From assembly GCA_021324775.1 (NCBI GenBank), contig JAJPIM010000041.1, positions 1-64,000 of the forward strand: DNA of 64,000 nucleotides. The letters are read 5' to 3'. Both the position numbers and the translations under genes were made by a program. The DNA is from Gemmatimonadota bacterium (GTDB lineage: Bacteria; Gemmatimonadota; Gemmatimonadetes; Gemmatimonadales; Gemmatimonadaceae). The notes under the pieces were generated by a model that saw only the letters and a list, made by a program, of their open reading frames with translations, was not told the origin of the DNA and ran no database searches. Each line of letters starts with the position of its first letter. The first letter of the stretch is position 1. Below, piece by piece: positions 16,636 through 25,783 of the stretch.

Positions 16636-19446
16636 ATGCCCCCCGCACTGACCGCGAACGACATCCGCAGCCGCTTTCTCCGCTACTTCGAGCGCCAAGG
16701 CCATGCGATTCGGCCGAGCGCTTCACTGGTGCCGGCGGATGATCCGACGCTGCTGTTCGTCAACGCGGGAATGGTGCCGTTCAAGCGGGTGTTCCTCGGA
16801 CTGGAACAGCCCGAGTTCGGGCGGCGGGCGACGACCTCCCAGAAATGCGTGCGAGCCGGCGGCAAGCACAACGACCTCGAACAGGTCGGCCACACGGCGC
16901 GCCACCACACGTTCTTCGAGATGCTCGGCAACTTCTCGTTCGGCGACTACTTCAAGCGAGATGCGATCCGCTTCGCGTGGGAGTTCGTCACGGGCGAGCT
17001 GCAGATTCCGAAGGCACATCTGCGGGTCTCCGTCTTTCACAGCGATGACGAAGCACGCGCGCTGTGGCGTGAGATCGCTGGCCTGCCGGATTCGCGCATC
17101 TATGGACTGAGCGAGGCCGACAACTTCTGGCAGATGGCGGACACCGGCCCGTGCGGTCCATGCTCGGAGATCTACGTCGATCTGGCGCACCTGGCTCGCG
17201 ACTGGCAGTTCCCGCCCGGCGCGACGGGCGAGTGGACCGAGATGGATCGCACGGAGTTCTCGGAAGAGGCGTTCGTCTACGGTGCGGAGGCGGGCCGGTT
17301 CCTGGAGTTCTGGAACCTGGTGTTCATGCAGTTCGACCGTCAGCCCGACGGTGAGTTGCGGCCGCTGCCCAAGCCGTCCGTCGACACTGGTGCGGGTCTC
17401 GAGCGGCTAGCGGCGGCGCTGCAGGGTGTGACGAACAACTTCCATACCGATCTCTTTCTGCCGCTGCTCAAGTCGGTCGAGGATACGGTCGGCCGGCGAT
17501 ACGCGGATTTCCCGCTCCCCGGATCGTCCAGCCGGGCGCTCGAGGGGTCAGCGGATCCGGTGGCCTTTCGCGTGCTCGCCGACCACGCACGGGCGGTGTC
17601 GTTCCTCATGGCGGATGGGGTCTTCCCATCCAACGACGGGCGCGGCTACGTGCTGCGCCGCATTCTCCGGCGCGCTGTCCGTCACGCGTGGCTCCTCGGA
17701 CGTCGCGAGCCGACACTGGTGCGGGTGGTCCAGGCGGTCATCGATTCGATGGGCGACGTCTATCCCGAGCTGCGGCTGCGGGCCAAGCACCTCGTGGACA
17801 CGACGCGCGCGGAGGAGGAGCGGTTCCTCGAAACGATCGAGGGCGGGATGTCGCGCTTCGACCAACTCGCTCCCGCGGGCCGGACGGCGCAGGGCTCTCT
17901 GGCGATGCGCGGGACCATTAGTGGAGAAGACGCTTTCCGTCTGTACGACACGTTCGGGTTTCCGATCGATCTCACGGAGCTCATGGCGCGCGAGCGCGGC
18001 TATGCGGTGGACACGCCTGGATTCGAGCGCGCGCTGGACGCACAGCGAACGCAGTCCAAAGAGGAGCGCCGCAGCCGGCGGCTGGCGGTGCCGGGCGACG
18101 CGGCGGGCGATCAGGCGCCGTGGGAGTTCGTGGACGATCAGGCACGCACGGCGCCGCCCGAGCGGTACCGCTTCGTCGGGTACGACAGGCTCGAAACGCA
18201 GACGCAAGTCGCCGCGAAGCGGGACATCGGCGATGGCCGGGCGGCCCTCGTTCTGACCGAGCGTCCGTTCTACGTGGAATCGGGCGGACAGATCTCGGAC
18301 CGGGGCGAGATCGTGGGTCCGGGTTGGCGAATGGACGTGGAAGAGGTCCGCAAGGCGGACGGCCGCGTCGCGATGATCGGGCGTCTCGAGGGTGCGTTCC
18401 AATGGGGGCCGGTGACCGCGCGAGTGCCGCGCGACACGCGCCAGGACACGGAGCGCAATCACACCGCGACACACCTGCTGCACGCGGCCCTCCGGCAGGT
18501 GCTGGGTGAGCACGTGCATCAGCGTGGATCGCTGGTCGCACCGGACCGGCTGCGATTCGACTTCAGCCATCCGGCTCCGCTCGACGCGTCCGCCGTGGCG
18601 GCCGTGGAGGGACTCGTGAACCGGGAGATCGCGCGCGCGGTGCCGGTGACCTGGACCGAGAGGCCGTACGCCACGGCGGTGGCGGAGGGGGCGATGGCGC
18701 TCTTCGGCGAGAAATACGGCGACATCGTACGAGTGGTCACGGTCCCGGGATTCTCGGCGGAGCTGTGCGGCGGGACGCACGTACGCAACACCAGCGAGAT
18801 CCTGCAATTCAAGATCGTGAGCGAGACGGGAGTCGGCGGCGGAACCCGCCGGATCGAGGCGGTCACCGGGCGCGGGGCGTATGCCCGGACGCGCGTGTAC
18901 GACGGCGCGATGGAGCGCATCGCGGCGTCGCTGCGGGCGCCCGCGGACCCGGTGGCTCTCGCCCAGCGTGTGGAACATCTGGTGGCCGAGCGCCGCACGC
19001 TGGAGAAGCGCGTCACGGAAGCGGCGAGAACGGGCGCCCCGGGGAGTGCGACTGGGGACCAGGCCGGGGATCTGGTGCAGCGCGCCCAGGCGGTCGATGG
19101 CATGCGGGTCGTCGCGGAGCGCGTGCAGACGGCGGATGTGAAATCGCTGCAGGCACTCGGCGATGCGCTGCGGGAGCGGTTGGGGTCCGGCATCGGCGTC
19201 CTCGCCGCGTCCTTCGACGATGGGAAGCACACGTTGCTGGTCGTCGTCACGGACGATCTGCGCGCGCGCGACGTGCGGGCCGATACCATCATCCGCGATC
19301 TGGCGGCGGCGGCGGGCGGGAAGGGCGGCGGCAAGCCGCACATGGCGCAAGCGGGATTGCCGGACGCATCGCGAATCGGGGCGGCGCTTGATGCCGTGGT
19401 GCCGACGGTCCGGCGCGTGCTGGAACCCGGCCGGCCGGGCTCCTGA
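16636..19446 (+). CDS. alaS: Alanyl-tRNA synthetase
   Basis: The 936-residue protein charges tRNA-Ala. The N-terminal class II aminoacylation core spans about residues 1-460 (RSRFLRYFERQGHAIRPSAS, CVRAGGKHNDLEQVG). The editing domain contains HTATHLLHAAL and, at about residue 711, CGGTH, which hold the zinc and catalytic residues that clear mischarged Ser/Gly. The C-terminal C-Ala/DHHA1 domain ends with GGGKPHMAQAG. Length is slightly above the usual 880 or so, with small insertions. No T-box or other leader was seen; the ATG is preceded by a TATATT box rather than a ribosome site. Confidence 0.97.
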   Translation: MPPALTANDIRSRFLRYFERQGHAIRPSASLVPADDPTLLFVNAGMVPFKRVFLGLEQPEFGRRATTSQKCVRAGGKHNDLEQVGHTARHHTFFEMLGNFSFGDYFKRDAIRFAWEFVTGELQIPKAHLRVSVFHSDDEARALWREIAGLPDSRIYGLSEADNFWQMADTGPCGPCSEIYVDLAHLARDWQFPPGATGEWTEMDRTEFSEEAFVYGAEAGRFLEFWNLVFMQFDRQPDGELRPLPKPSVDTGAGLERLAAALQGVTNNFHTDLFLPLLKSVEDTVGRRYADFPLPGSSSRALEGSADPVAFRVLADHARAVSFLMADGVFPSNDGRGYVLRRILRRAVRHAWLLGRREPTLVRVVQAVIDSMGDVYPELRLRAKHLVDTTRAEEERFLETIEGGMSRFDQLAPAGRTAQGSLAMRGTISGEDAFRLYDTFGFPIDLTELMARERGYAVDTPGFERALDAQRTQSKEERRSRRLAVPGDAAGDQAPWEFVDDQARTAPPERYRFVGYDRLETQTQVAAKRDIGDGRAALVLTERPFYVESGGQISDRGEIVGPGWRMDVEEVRKADGRVAMIGRLEGAFQWGPVTARVPRDTRQDTERNHTATHLLHAALRQVLGEHVHQRGSLVAPDRLRFDFSHPAPLDASAVAAVEGLVNREIARAVPVTWTERPYATAVAEGAMALFGEKYGDIVRVVTVPGFSAELCGGTHVRNTSEILQFKIVSETGVGGGTRRIEAVTGRGAYARTRVYDGAMERIAASLRAPADPVALAQRVEHLVAERRTLEKRVTEAARTGAPGSATGDQAGDLVQRAQAVDGMRVVAERVQTADVKSLQALGDALRERLGSGIGVLAASFDDGKHTLLVVVTDDLRARDVRADTIIRDLAAAAGGKGGGKPHMAQAGLPDASRIGAALDAVVPTVRRVLEPGRPGS

Positions 19447-19482
19447 CGGGGCCCGGCTGCTGTCCATCGTCGCATCGCTGAC

Positions 19483-19821
19483 GTGAGCGCCGTGTCGTCC
19501 AGTGTGCGGCCCGTCACCGGCCCGGAAGACCTGCCACCTCGCGCGCTCGCGCGCCGAATGCGGGACGCGCTCGACAGCTACCATCGCTCGGTGGGCGCGG
19601 CACCCGCCGAGACGCCCGAGTCGTATCTCGCTGCGGGCGAGCGGCTCCTGACGCAATTGCTGAGAGGCGATTGCAACTCGCGCGATTGCGCCCTCGACCT
19701 CCTCGCGGCAGACGCACTGGTGACCTACGCGTTCGAGCTGGCGGCAGACGATCCGTCGCGGATCGGGGACCGCGCGGAGCAGGCGACGGCGCGGCTCGCG
19801 GCGCTGGCGAGCGTCCCGTGA
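19483..19821 (+). CDS. Small conserved-looking hypothetical protein
   Basis: This is a 112-residue soluble protein without signal peptide or membrane segment. It is mostly helical in character (ALARRMRDALDSYHRSVG, ESYLAAGERLLTQLL), with a CNSRDC pair of cysteines near residue 65 followed by LDLLAADALVTYAFELA. It starts with GTG 36 bases after alaS and ends 52 bases before the PHP phosphatase gene, so it probably belongs to the same transcript. I do not recognise the family. Codon pattern and tight spacing support it as a real gene. Confidence 0.65.
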   Translation: MSAVSSSVRPVTGPEDLPPRALARRMRDALDSYHRSVGAAPAETPESYLAAGERLLTQLLRGDCNSRDCALDLLAADALVTYAFELAADDPSRIGDRAEQATARLAALASVP

Positions 19822-19873
19822 CCCCCCGCGACCGCGTTCCCAACGCGGCAGCACCGGCCGTCCGTACCGGCGC

Positions 19874-20632
19874 GTGATCGACATCCACTCGCATCTGCTG
19901 CCAGGAGTCGATGACGGATCGCCGTCGGTCGATGTTTCCGTGGAAGTGCTCACCCGGTTCGCCGGCGAAGGAGTCGAGACTGTCGTCTGCACCCCGCATC
20001 TGCGCGCGTCGAAGGCGGCCGAGGCGCCGCACGCCGCGTATGCCGCGATCTTCGATACGCTGTTGGCCGCGGCGCCCGGAACGCCGGCGTTGCAGCGGGG
20101 GTGGGAGATCATGCTGGACGTCCCTGGTGTGGACCTCACGGCACCCGGACTCACACTGGGGACATCGTCGGCCGTGCTTGTCGAGTTCCCGCGAACGGGA
20201 GTGCCCGCTCGCGCCGGCGACGAGTTGTTCCGCCTGAAGATGGCGGGACTGGTTCCGGTGCTCGCGCATCCGGAGCGTTACTGGGGCTGCACTCCGGAGC
20301 TGGTGAGGTCGTGGCGGCAGTCCGGCACCGTGATCCAGGTGGACGCCGTGGCATTGCTCGCCGGTGGCCGCATGGGGCAGCTCGCGCTCGCGCTCGTCGA
20401 AGAGGGACTCGCCGATTGCCTGGCGAGCGACAACCACGGCGATCGCCGCTCGCTCGCGGCCGTACGCACATGGCTCGGCGAACAGGGCGCGGCGGAGCAC
20501 GCCACCCTGCTCACCGAGATCAACCCACGGCGCGTGCTGTCGAATCTCGGGGTATTGCCAGTACCCCCCGTGCGCGTGGGGCACGGGCTCCTGGCGCGGC
20601 TGCGCGAGCTGATGCGCGGACGGCGCCACTGA
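19874..20632 (+). CDS. CpsB/YwqE-type PHP-domain tyrosine-protein phosphatase
   Basis: The 252-residue protein begins IDIHSHLLPGVDDGS, the metal-binding HxH and signature of the CpsB/CapC/YwqE branch of PHP phosphatases. Further metal-ligand motifs are CTPHLRAS, AHPERY and ASDNHGDRR. These manganese enzymes dephosphorylate bacterial tyrosine kinases that control capsule or exopolysaccharide assembly. No cognate kinase is in the window, but a large polysaccharide locus starts 6.5 kb downstream, which makes a role in regulating glycan output plausible. The GTG start gives the family N-terminus exactly. Confidence 0.88.
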   Translation: MIDIHSHLLPGVDDGSPSVDVSVEVLTRFAGEGVETVVCTPHLRASKAAEAPHAAYAAIFDTLLAAAPGTPALQRGWEIMLDVPGVDLTAPGLTLGTSSAVLVEFPRTGVPARAGDELFRLKMAGLVPVLAHPERYWGCTPELVRSWRQSGTVIQVDAVALLAGGRMGQLALALVEEGLADCLASDNHGDRRSLAAVRTWLGEQGAAEHATLLTEINPRRVLSNLGVLPVPPVRVGHGLLARLRELMRGRRH

Positions 20633-20663
20633 TGATTTCCGTCCCTGGCCGGGGCCACAGCCG

Positions 20664-21635
20664 GTGATCGTATTCGTGTTCACGGGCGGCACGATCTCGA
20701 TGAAAGCCGATCCGGCGGCCGGGGGCGCGCCCGTGCCGGCGTTGCGTGGCGCGCAACTGCTCGCTGCCGTCCCTGGGATCGAGCGTGCCGGCGTGCTGGA
20801 GGTGGACGAGTGGGCGACGATGCCGGGCGCGCATCTCACCGTCGATCAGATGTGGGCCCTCCGCGCTCGGATCGCGCACCATGTGGCGAGACCGGACGTC
20901 TCCGCGGTGGTCGTGGCGCAGGGCACGGATACCCTGGAGGAGTCGGCGTACATGACGGCGCGGTCTGTCGCGACCCCCAAGCCGATCATCTTCACGGGGG
21001 CGATGCGTACGTCCGATGAGTTGAGCTGGGATGGACCGGCGAACCTGCTCGCGGCCGTGCGCGTCGCGGCGAGTCCGTACGCACGCGGCCGGGGTGTGCT
21101 CGTCGTGTTCGCGGGACAGATCTTCACTGCCGCCGACGTGACCAAAGTGCACACCCACCTGCTCGAGGCGTTCGGAAGTCCGGGACTGGGCCCGCTGGGG
21201 ATCGTGGATGGTGAGTCCGTTGTCTTCCATCGCTCGCTGGCCACTCACGCCCCGGTGCTGGCACCGGAGCGGCCAGCGTCGCCCGTGGACATCGTGTATG
21301 CCTACGCGGGTGCGGATGGGCGATTGCTCGACGCCGCGCGCGAGGGTGGCGTGGGCGTCGTGCTCGCGGCCCTGGGCCGGGGCAACACCAATCCCCCGAT
21401 CTTCGCCGCGGTCGAGCGCTGGCTGGTCACGGGCCGTCCGGTTGTGATCACGTCGCGCATCCATCAAGGGCGCGTCGGGCCGACCTACGGATTCCCCGGT
21501 GGCGGGCGGTCGCTCCACGATGCCGGCGCGATCTTCGCGGGTGCACTCCGCCCGCAGCAGGCGCGCATCGATCTCATGCTGGCACTCGGCGCTGGCCTCA
21601 GCGGCACCGATCTGGCCGCGGTGTTCGAACGCTGA
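20664..21635 (+). CDS. ansA: L-asparaginase (type I-like, cytoplasmic)
   Basis: The 323-residue protein hydrolyses L-asparagine to aspartate and ammonia. Both family threonine motifs are present: VFTGGTISMK at the N-terminus and AQGTDTLEESAYM near residue 90. The following PIIFTGAMRTSDELSWDGPANL is typical. There is no signal peptide, which points to the cytoplasmic form. It starts with GTG 31 bases after the phosphatase gene and ends 7 bases before the CCA enzyme. Confidence 0.92.
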   Translation: MIVFVFTGGTISMKADPAAGGAPVPALRGAQLLAAVPGIERAGVLEVDEWATMPGAHLTVDQMWALRARIAHHVARPDVSAVVVAQGTDTLEESAYMTARSVATPKPIIFTGAMRTSDELSWDGPANLLAAVRVAASPYARGRGVLVVFAGQIFTAADVTKVHTHLLEAFGSPGLGPLGIVDGESVVFHRSLATHAPVLAPERPASPVDIVYAYAGADGRLLDAAREGGVGVVLAALGRGNTNPPIFAAVERWLVTGRPVVITSRIHQGRVGPTYGFPGGGRSLHDAGAIFAGALRPQQARIDLMLALGAGLSGTDLAAVFER

Positions 21636-21642
21636 GGTGGCG

Positions 21643-23049
21643 ATGGCTGATCACGCGAATCACCTGGATGTGCGCGACGAGGGCAACCTTCCCGCCGGCT
21701 TCGATCCTCCGGGATCGGTGCTGGACATCGCCGCGCGCCTCGAACGCGCGGGATACGAGACCTGGTGTGTCGGCGGGGCCGTGCGCGACGCACTGACCGG
21801 GCACCGGCACAGCGACTGGGATCTCGCGACCGCGGCCACGCCGGACCAGGTGATACACCTGTTCCGGCGGCGAACGATTCCGGTCGGTGTATCGCACGGA
21901 ACCGTTGGTGTGCTCGACGCGGCGGGCGCGATGCACGAAGTGACGACCTTTCGGCGCGATGTGCGCACGGATGGCCGCCACGCGGACGTCGAATTCGGGG
22001 CGTCGCTGGACGAGGACCTGGCGCGGCGCGATTTCACGATCAACGCCATCGCGTACTCGCCAAGCCGCCGGATCCTGCACGATCCGTTCGACGGGCGGGG
22101 GGATCTGGACCGGCGCGTGATTCGTGCCGTCGGGACGGCTGCCGACCGCATGCGCGAAGACCGGCTGCGGGCGCTGCGGGGCCTCCGGTTCGCGGCGCGG
22201 TTCGGCTATGAGATCGAGCCCGCGACCTGGGCGGCGATCGTGGCGAGTGCGCCGTACCTGCCGCAGTTGTCAGCCGAGCGAGTCAAGGAAGAGTTGGCCA
22301 AGACCATGACGCAAGTGGCGAAACCCAGCACTGCGCTGCGCATGTGGCGCGAGAGCGGGGCGCTCTCGGTGCTGGTGCCGCGCCTGGCGGAACTCGATGC
22401 GATCACGGTGGCATCACTCGACTGTCTGGCGCAGCCCGGGCGCCCGATCGGCGGCGATACACCAGCCGCTGCCCGTTCGGTCGCGAGAGCAGATGCGCGG
22501 CGTCTCGCCCGCCTCGCGGCGATGTTCCTGGCGATGCCGCCGGACGCGGGCCTCCGCGCGCTCAAGGCCCTGCGATTCTCGAACGCGGATGCCGAGTGGA
22601 TCGCCAGTCTCGCGGGGGCGTGGCAGCTCATCGGGCCGGAGATGGAGCGCACGCTCGCCGGTGGCGGCCGGATGCCGGATGAGGTGATCCGCCGCTGGGT
22701 GGCGGCGGCCGGCCGGACGCGCATTGCGTCGCTGCTGCGTATCGTGGCGGCTCGCTGGAGTGCGCAGCGTGCGAGCGGTGCGCCCGCACCGGCAGCGACT
22801 GCCGTCCGCGGACTCTACCGGCGCGCGGTCCGCAGTGCGTTTCACGATGCAGTGGAACTCGCCGACCTTGCGGTCGACGGCGATGATTTGATCGGTGCCG
22901 GTATCGCTCCGGGGCGGCAACTGGGGGAGATCCTTCGCGATCTGCTCGCCCTGGTGTTGGCCGATCCGTCCCAGAACACCCGTGCGCAACTGTTGGTGCT
23001 GGCGCTACAGAAGGCGGGCCGGCGTCCGGCAGACGGGCCGGGCGGCTAA
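21643..23049 (+). CDS. cca: CCA tRNA nucleotidyltransferase / poly(A) polymerase family (class II)
   Basis: The 468-residue protein adds or repairs the 3' CCA end of tRNAs. Family motifs are the head CVGGAVRDALTG with catalytic DWDLATAATP, the neck DFTINAIAYSP, and the nucleotide-recognition RLRALRGLRFAARFGYEIEP. A helical body and tail follow to the end. Neither tRNA gene in this window encodes its CCA, so such an enzyme is needed. The ATG at 21643 follows a GAGGTGG ribosome site; the frame is open upstream but overlaps the asparaginase gene. A CCA-adding role is favoured over poly(A) polymerase but cannot be proven from motifs alone. Confidence 0.9.
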   Translation: MADHANHLDVRDEGNLPAGFDPPGSVLDIAARLERAGYETWCVGGAVRDALTGHRHSDWDLATAATPDQVIHLFRRRTIPVGVSHGTVGVLDAAGAMHEVTTFRRDVRTDGRHADVEFGASLDEDLARRDFTINAIAYSPSRRILHDPFDGRGDLDRRVIRAVGTAADRMREDRLRALRGLRFAARFGYEIEPATWAAIVASAPYLPQLSAERVKEELAKTMTQVAKPSTALRMWRESGALSVLVPRLAELDAITVASLDCLAQPGRPIGGDTPAAARSVARADARRLARLAAMFLAMPPDAGLRALKALRFSNADAEWIASLAGAWQLIGPEMERTLAGGGRMPDEVIRRWVAAAGRTRIASLLRIVAARWSAQRASGAPAPAATAVRGLYRRAVRSAFHDAVELADLAVDGDDLIGAGIAPGRQLGEILRDLLALVLADPSQNTRAQLLVLALQKAGRRPADGPGG

Positions 23050-23071
23050 CCGCGAACCGAGGACATCTCGC

Positions 23072-23602
23072 GTGCCTTTCTTTCGTGGGCGACAGCCCGA
23101 GACATCCGTATGGCGGCGATTCCGGTCCGGGCTCGACGGATTCACCTTCGTCCGCGAGGCGGACTACTACTCCGCGCATGTGGTGACGAACGCCGAGCGT
23201 GGCGTCGATCTGTTCCACGTACTGCTGGACCATTTTCCCCCGGCGGTGGACGTGACGATCGACGATCGCCGGCGCCAGCGGAACTGGGCGGGCACTGCAA
23301 TCGCGCTCCCGGACGTGCAGGATGCGGTCGGGCGGATCAAGGCGCCGCTCGCAGCGGCGGGCGGGGCCGAGATCGCGATCTACACGACCGAGGACCAGCT
23401 CACCATCAATCCGCATCTCGAGCTGTTCATCTACGGCCGCAGCGACCGGTGGTTGTATCTCCTCGTCGGACTCGGCCTCGAGGAGCGGCGCGTCGTGGCC
23501 ACGCGCAGTTGGAAACTCAGCCGCCACGATTTCGAACCGGCGCCGGAGCTGACCGAGGCGCTCGACGCCACGGTGGCGCGTCTCGGACTCGCGCCCGCGT
23601 GA
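23072..23602 (+). CDS. Hypothetical protein, about 176 residues
   Basis: This is a soluble protein with no signal peptide or membrane segment. It opens with FFRGRQPETSVWRRF, contains the mixed alpha/beta stretch GVDLFHVLLDHFPPAVDVTI and continues through INPHLELFIYGRSDRWLYLL to a C-terminal helix. The GTG start has a purine-rich AGGA site about ten bases upstream. It lies 22 bases after cca and 22 bases before the ZIP transporter, in line with an operon. I do not recognise the family; no catalytic motif stands out. Confidence 0.65.
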   Translation: MPFFRGRQPETSVWRRFRSGLDGFTFVREADYYSAHVVTNAERGVDLFHVLLDHFPPAVDVTIDDRRRQRNWAGTAIALPDVQDAVGRIKAPLAAAGGAEIAIYTTEDQLTINPHLELFIYGRSDRWLYLLVGLGLEERRVVATRSWKLSRHDFEPAPELTEALDATVARLGLAPA

Positions 23603-23624
23603 GCCGCCGTCCAGCGGGGCCCTT

Positions 23625-24341
23625 GTGAACTCGCCCGCGCTCGCGGCCGGCGGCGTGGCTGCGCTCGCGAACGTGGCCGGTGCGGCGATGGTGACCATCC
23701 GTGCACGATGGAGCTCGTCGGTCCTCGCGTTTCTGGTGGCCTTGGCCGCGGGTTTCATGCTTGGCGTGTCGCTCTCCGATCTCCTGCCTGACGCGATCCG
23801 CCGGGGAGGGGACAGCGCGGCCGCGGTGGCCCTCGGCGCGTACCTTCTGGTGTACGTCATGCAGCATGCTCTGCCAGGCCATTTTCATTTCAGCGAGCAG
23901 CCGGGTCATCTCAGTCCCACCGTGTCGCGATCGGCGATCGCCGGGCTGGTTCTTCACACGTTCTTCGATGGCGTCGCGATCTCGAGCGGCTTTTCGGTGA
24001 GTGCGGCGCTGGGCGTGCTGGTCCTCGTCGCGATCGGCTTGCACAAGATTCCAGAGGGCGTCGCGGCGTCGAGCCTGGTGCTCGCGGCAGGAGGCAGCAG
24101 GGGCAGCGCATTCGGTGCGGCCGTTATCCTGGGCATCTCGACGCTTCTCGGAGTGGTCGCCACGGGCGTCACGCCGGTCCTGGCGGCCAACGGGCTCGCG
24201 CTCTCGGCAGGCGTCACGCTCTACGTCGCCGCGTCGAACCTCGTCCCGGAGCTCCAGCGCGAGCCCGGCTGGCGCCCAGCTCTGGCCTGCGTGGCGGGCA
24301 GCGCGATCTACCTTGCCGCGCGGTCGCTGGTGGGCGTATGA
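23625..24341 (+). CDS. ZIP-family divalent metal transporter
   Basis: The 238-residue polytopic protein has about seven to eight membrane helices. Helix IV carries HTFFDGVAISSGF and helix V carries GLHKIPEGVAASSL, the two signature metal-binding stretches of ZIP transporters (HxxPEG). The family moves Zn, Fe or Mn into the cytoplasm. A histidine-containing loop (HALPGHFHFSEQPGHL) between helices III and IV could bind metal. The stop overlaps the rarA start by 4 bases (ATGA). Substrate metal is not determinable. Confidence 0.92.
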   Translation: MNSPALAAGGVAALANVAGAAMVTIRARWSSSVLAFLVALAAGFMLGVSLSDLLPDAIRRGGDSAAAVALGAYLLVYVMQHALPGHFHFSEQPGHLSPTVSRSAIAGLVLHTFFDGVAISSGFSVSAALGVLVLVAIGLHKIPEGVAASSLVLAAGGSRGSAFGAAVILGISTLLGVVATGVTPVLAANGLALSAGVTLYVAASNLVPELQREPGWRPALACVAGSAIYLAARSLVGV

Positions 24342-25750
24342 CGCCGCACCCACCCGCGTCCGCGCGGGCGCCCAAGAATCCCAGTTCAGCACTGCTGCCG
24401 GAACCGCTCGCGGCGCGGATGCGGCCGCGCACGCTCGATGAGTTTCTGGGACACGAGCAGCTCCTTGGCCCCGGCACACCGCTCCGAACGGAGATCGAAA
24501 GCGGGACCGTTGGATCGATGCTGTTCTGGGGCCCGCCGGGCTCGGGGAAGACGACCTTGGGGCGTCTCGTCGCGCAATACACCGACCGTGAGTTCGTTCC
24601 GTTCTCCGCCGTCACCGAAGGAGTGCCCCGGGTGCGGGTGATCGTCGGCGAAGCGGAGGCACGGCGCGCGGAGGGGCGGGGCACGGTGCTGTTCGTGGAC
24701 GAGATCCACCGGTTCAACCGCGCGCAACAGGACGCCTTCCTCCAGTACGTCGAGAATGGCACGCTGACGCTGATCGGCGCGACGACCGAAAACCCGTCAT
24801 TCGAGATCAACGGCGCGCTATTGTCGCGGCTCCGTGTGTTCGTGCTCGCACCATTGGCAGTTCACGATCTGGTGGCGATGGTCCGGACCGCACTCTCGGA
24901 TGCGGAGCGGGGACTCGGAGCGATGCACCTGACGATCGAGGATGCGGCACTCGAAACGATCGTGACGGAGGCGGACGGCGACGCGCGGCGTGCGCTCAAC
25001 TCTCTCGAAGCCGCCGCATCGTTCGTCGCGCGCCAGCGCGGCGGCGCCGGCGGCGGCGTGATTACCGCTGCCGCGGTTCGCGACGCGATGCAGGCGCGGG
25101 TGGCGCGGTACGACAAGTCGGGTGAAGAGCACTACAACCTCATCTCAGCCTACCACAAGGCGCTCCGGGGGAGCGACCCGCAGGGAGCCTTGTACTGGCT
25201 GGCGCGGATGATCGAGGGCGGCGAAGACCCGATGTACATCGCGCGGCGGACGGTGTGGTTTGCGGCCGAAGACGTTGGATTGGCCGACCCCACCGCGTTG
25301 CGGGTCGCCCTGGACGCGCGGGACACGTACCACTTCCTCGGCTCCCCTGAGGGAGAACTGGCTCTGGCGGAGGCGGCGGTCTACCTGGCGACCGCCCCGA
25401 AGTCGAATTCGGTCTACCGGGCGTGGGGGGCGGCCTTGGACCTGGCCCGGCGGACCCCGGCGGAGGGGGTACCGCTCCACCTCCGGAACGCCCCCACGAA
25501 ACTCATGAAAGACCTGGGTTACGGGCGGGGTTACCAATATGCGCATGGCGTGCCAGAGGCATACATTCCACAGGATTACCTGCCGGATGCGGCGGCCGGG
25601 AGCACCCTCTACGAGCCTGGGCCATTCGGCTTCGAGAAGGAGATCGCCAAGCGGCTGGCGTGGTGGGCGGATCTGCGTGCCAAGGCCGAGCGCAGTGCGG
25701 CGCCCGAGCCGGGCGCCGGGGCGCCGACGAGGGACCAAACGGATGGATAA
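24338..25750 (+). CDS. rarA: Replication-associated recombination protein A (RarA/MgsA) AAA+ ATPase
   Basis: The 470-residue protein is a clamp-loader-like AAA+ ATPase acting at stalled replication forks. It has Walker A GPPGSGKTTL, the Walker B/sensor stretch VLFVDEIHRFNRAQQDAFL, sensor 1 IGATTENPSFEINGALLSR, and the C-terminal tetramerisation region with EEHYNLISAYHKALRGSDP and DPMYIARR. The N-terminal 20 residues are a disordered Pro/Ala segment. Its TAA stop at 25748-25750 lies in exactly the same reading frame as the following hflX, and the frame stays open after it. Confidence 0.95.
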   Translation: MTPHPPASARAPKNPSSALLPEPLAARMRPRTLDEFLGHEQLLGPGTPLRTEIESGTVGSMLFWGPPGSGKTTLGRLVAQYTDREFVPFSAVTEGVPRVRVIVGEAEARRAEGRGTVLFVDEIHRFNRAQQDAFLQYVENGTLTLIGATTENPSFEINGALLSRLRVFVLAPLAVHDLVAMVRTALSDAERGLGAMHLTIEDAALETIVTEADGDARRALNSLEAAASFVARQRGGAGGGVITAAAVRDAMQARVARYDKSGEEHYNLISAYHKALRGSDPQGALYWLARMIEGGEDPMYIARRTVWFAAEDVGLADPTALRVALDARDTYHFLGSPEGELALAEAAVYLATAPKSNSVYRAWGAALDLARRTPAEGVPLHLRNAPTKLMKDLGYGRGYQYAHGVPEAYIPQDYLPDAAAGSTLYEPGPFGFEKEIAKRLAWWADLRAKAERSAAPEPGAGAPTRDQTDG

Positions 25751-25783
25751 ACCCAAGATGCCGGAGTTCGCATTTCGCGCGAG

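Noticed and set aside
17548-20154. Long minus-strand open frame (868 codons) opposite alaS
   Set aside because: It is antisense to an unmistakable AlaS, is rich in Arg/His/Ala as expected of GC-rich shadow frames, and shows no family motif.
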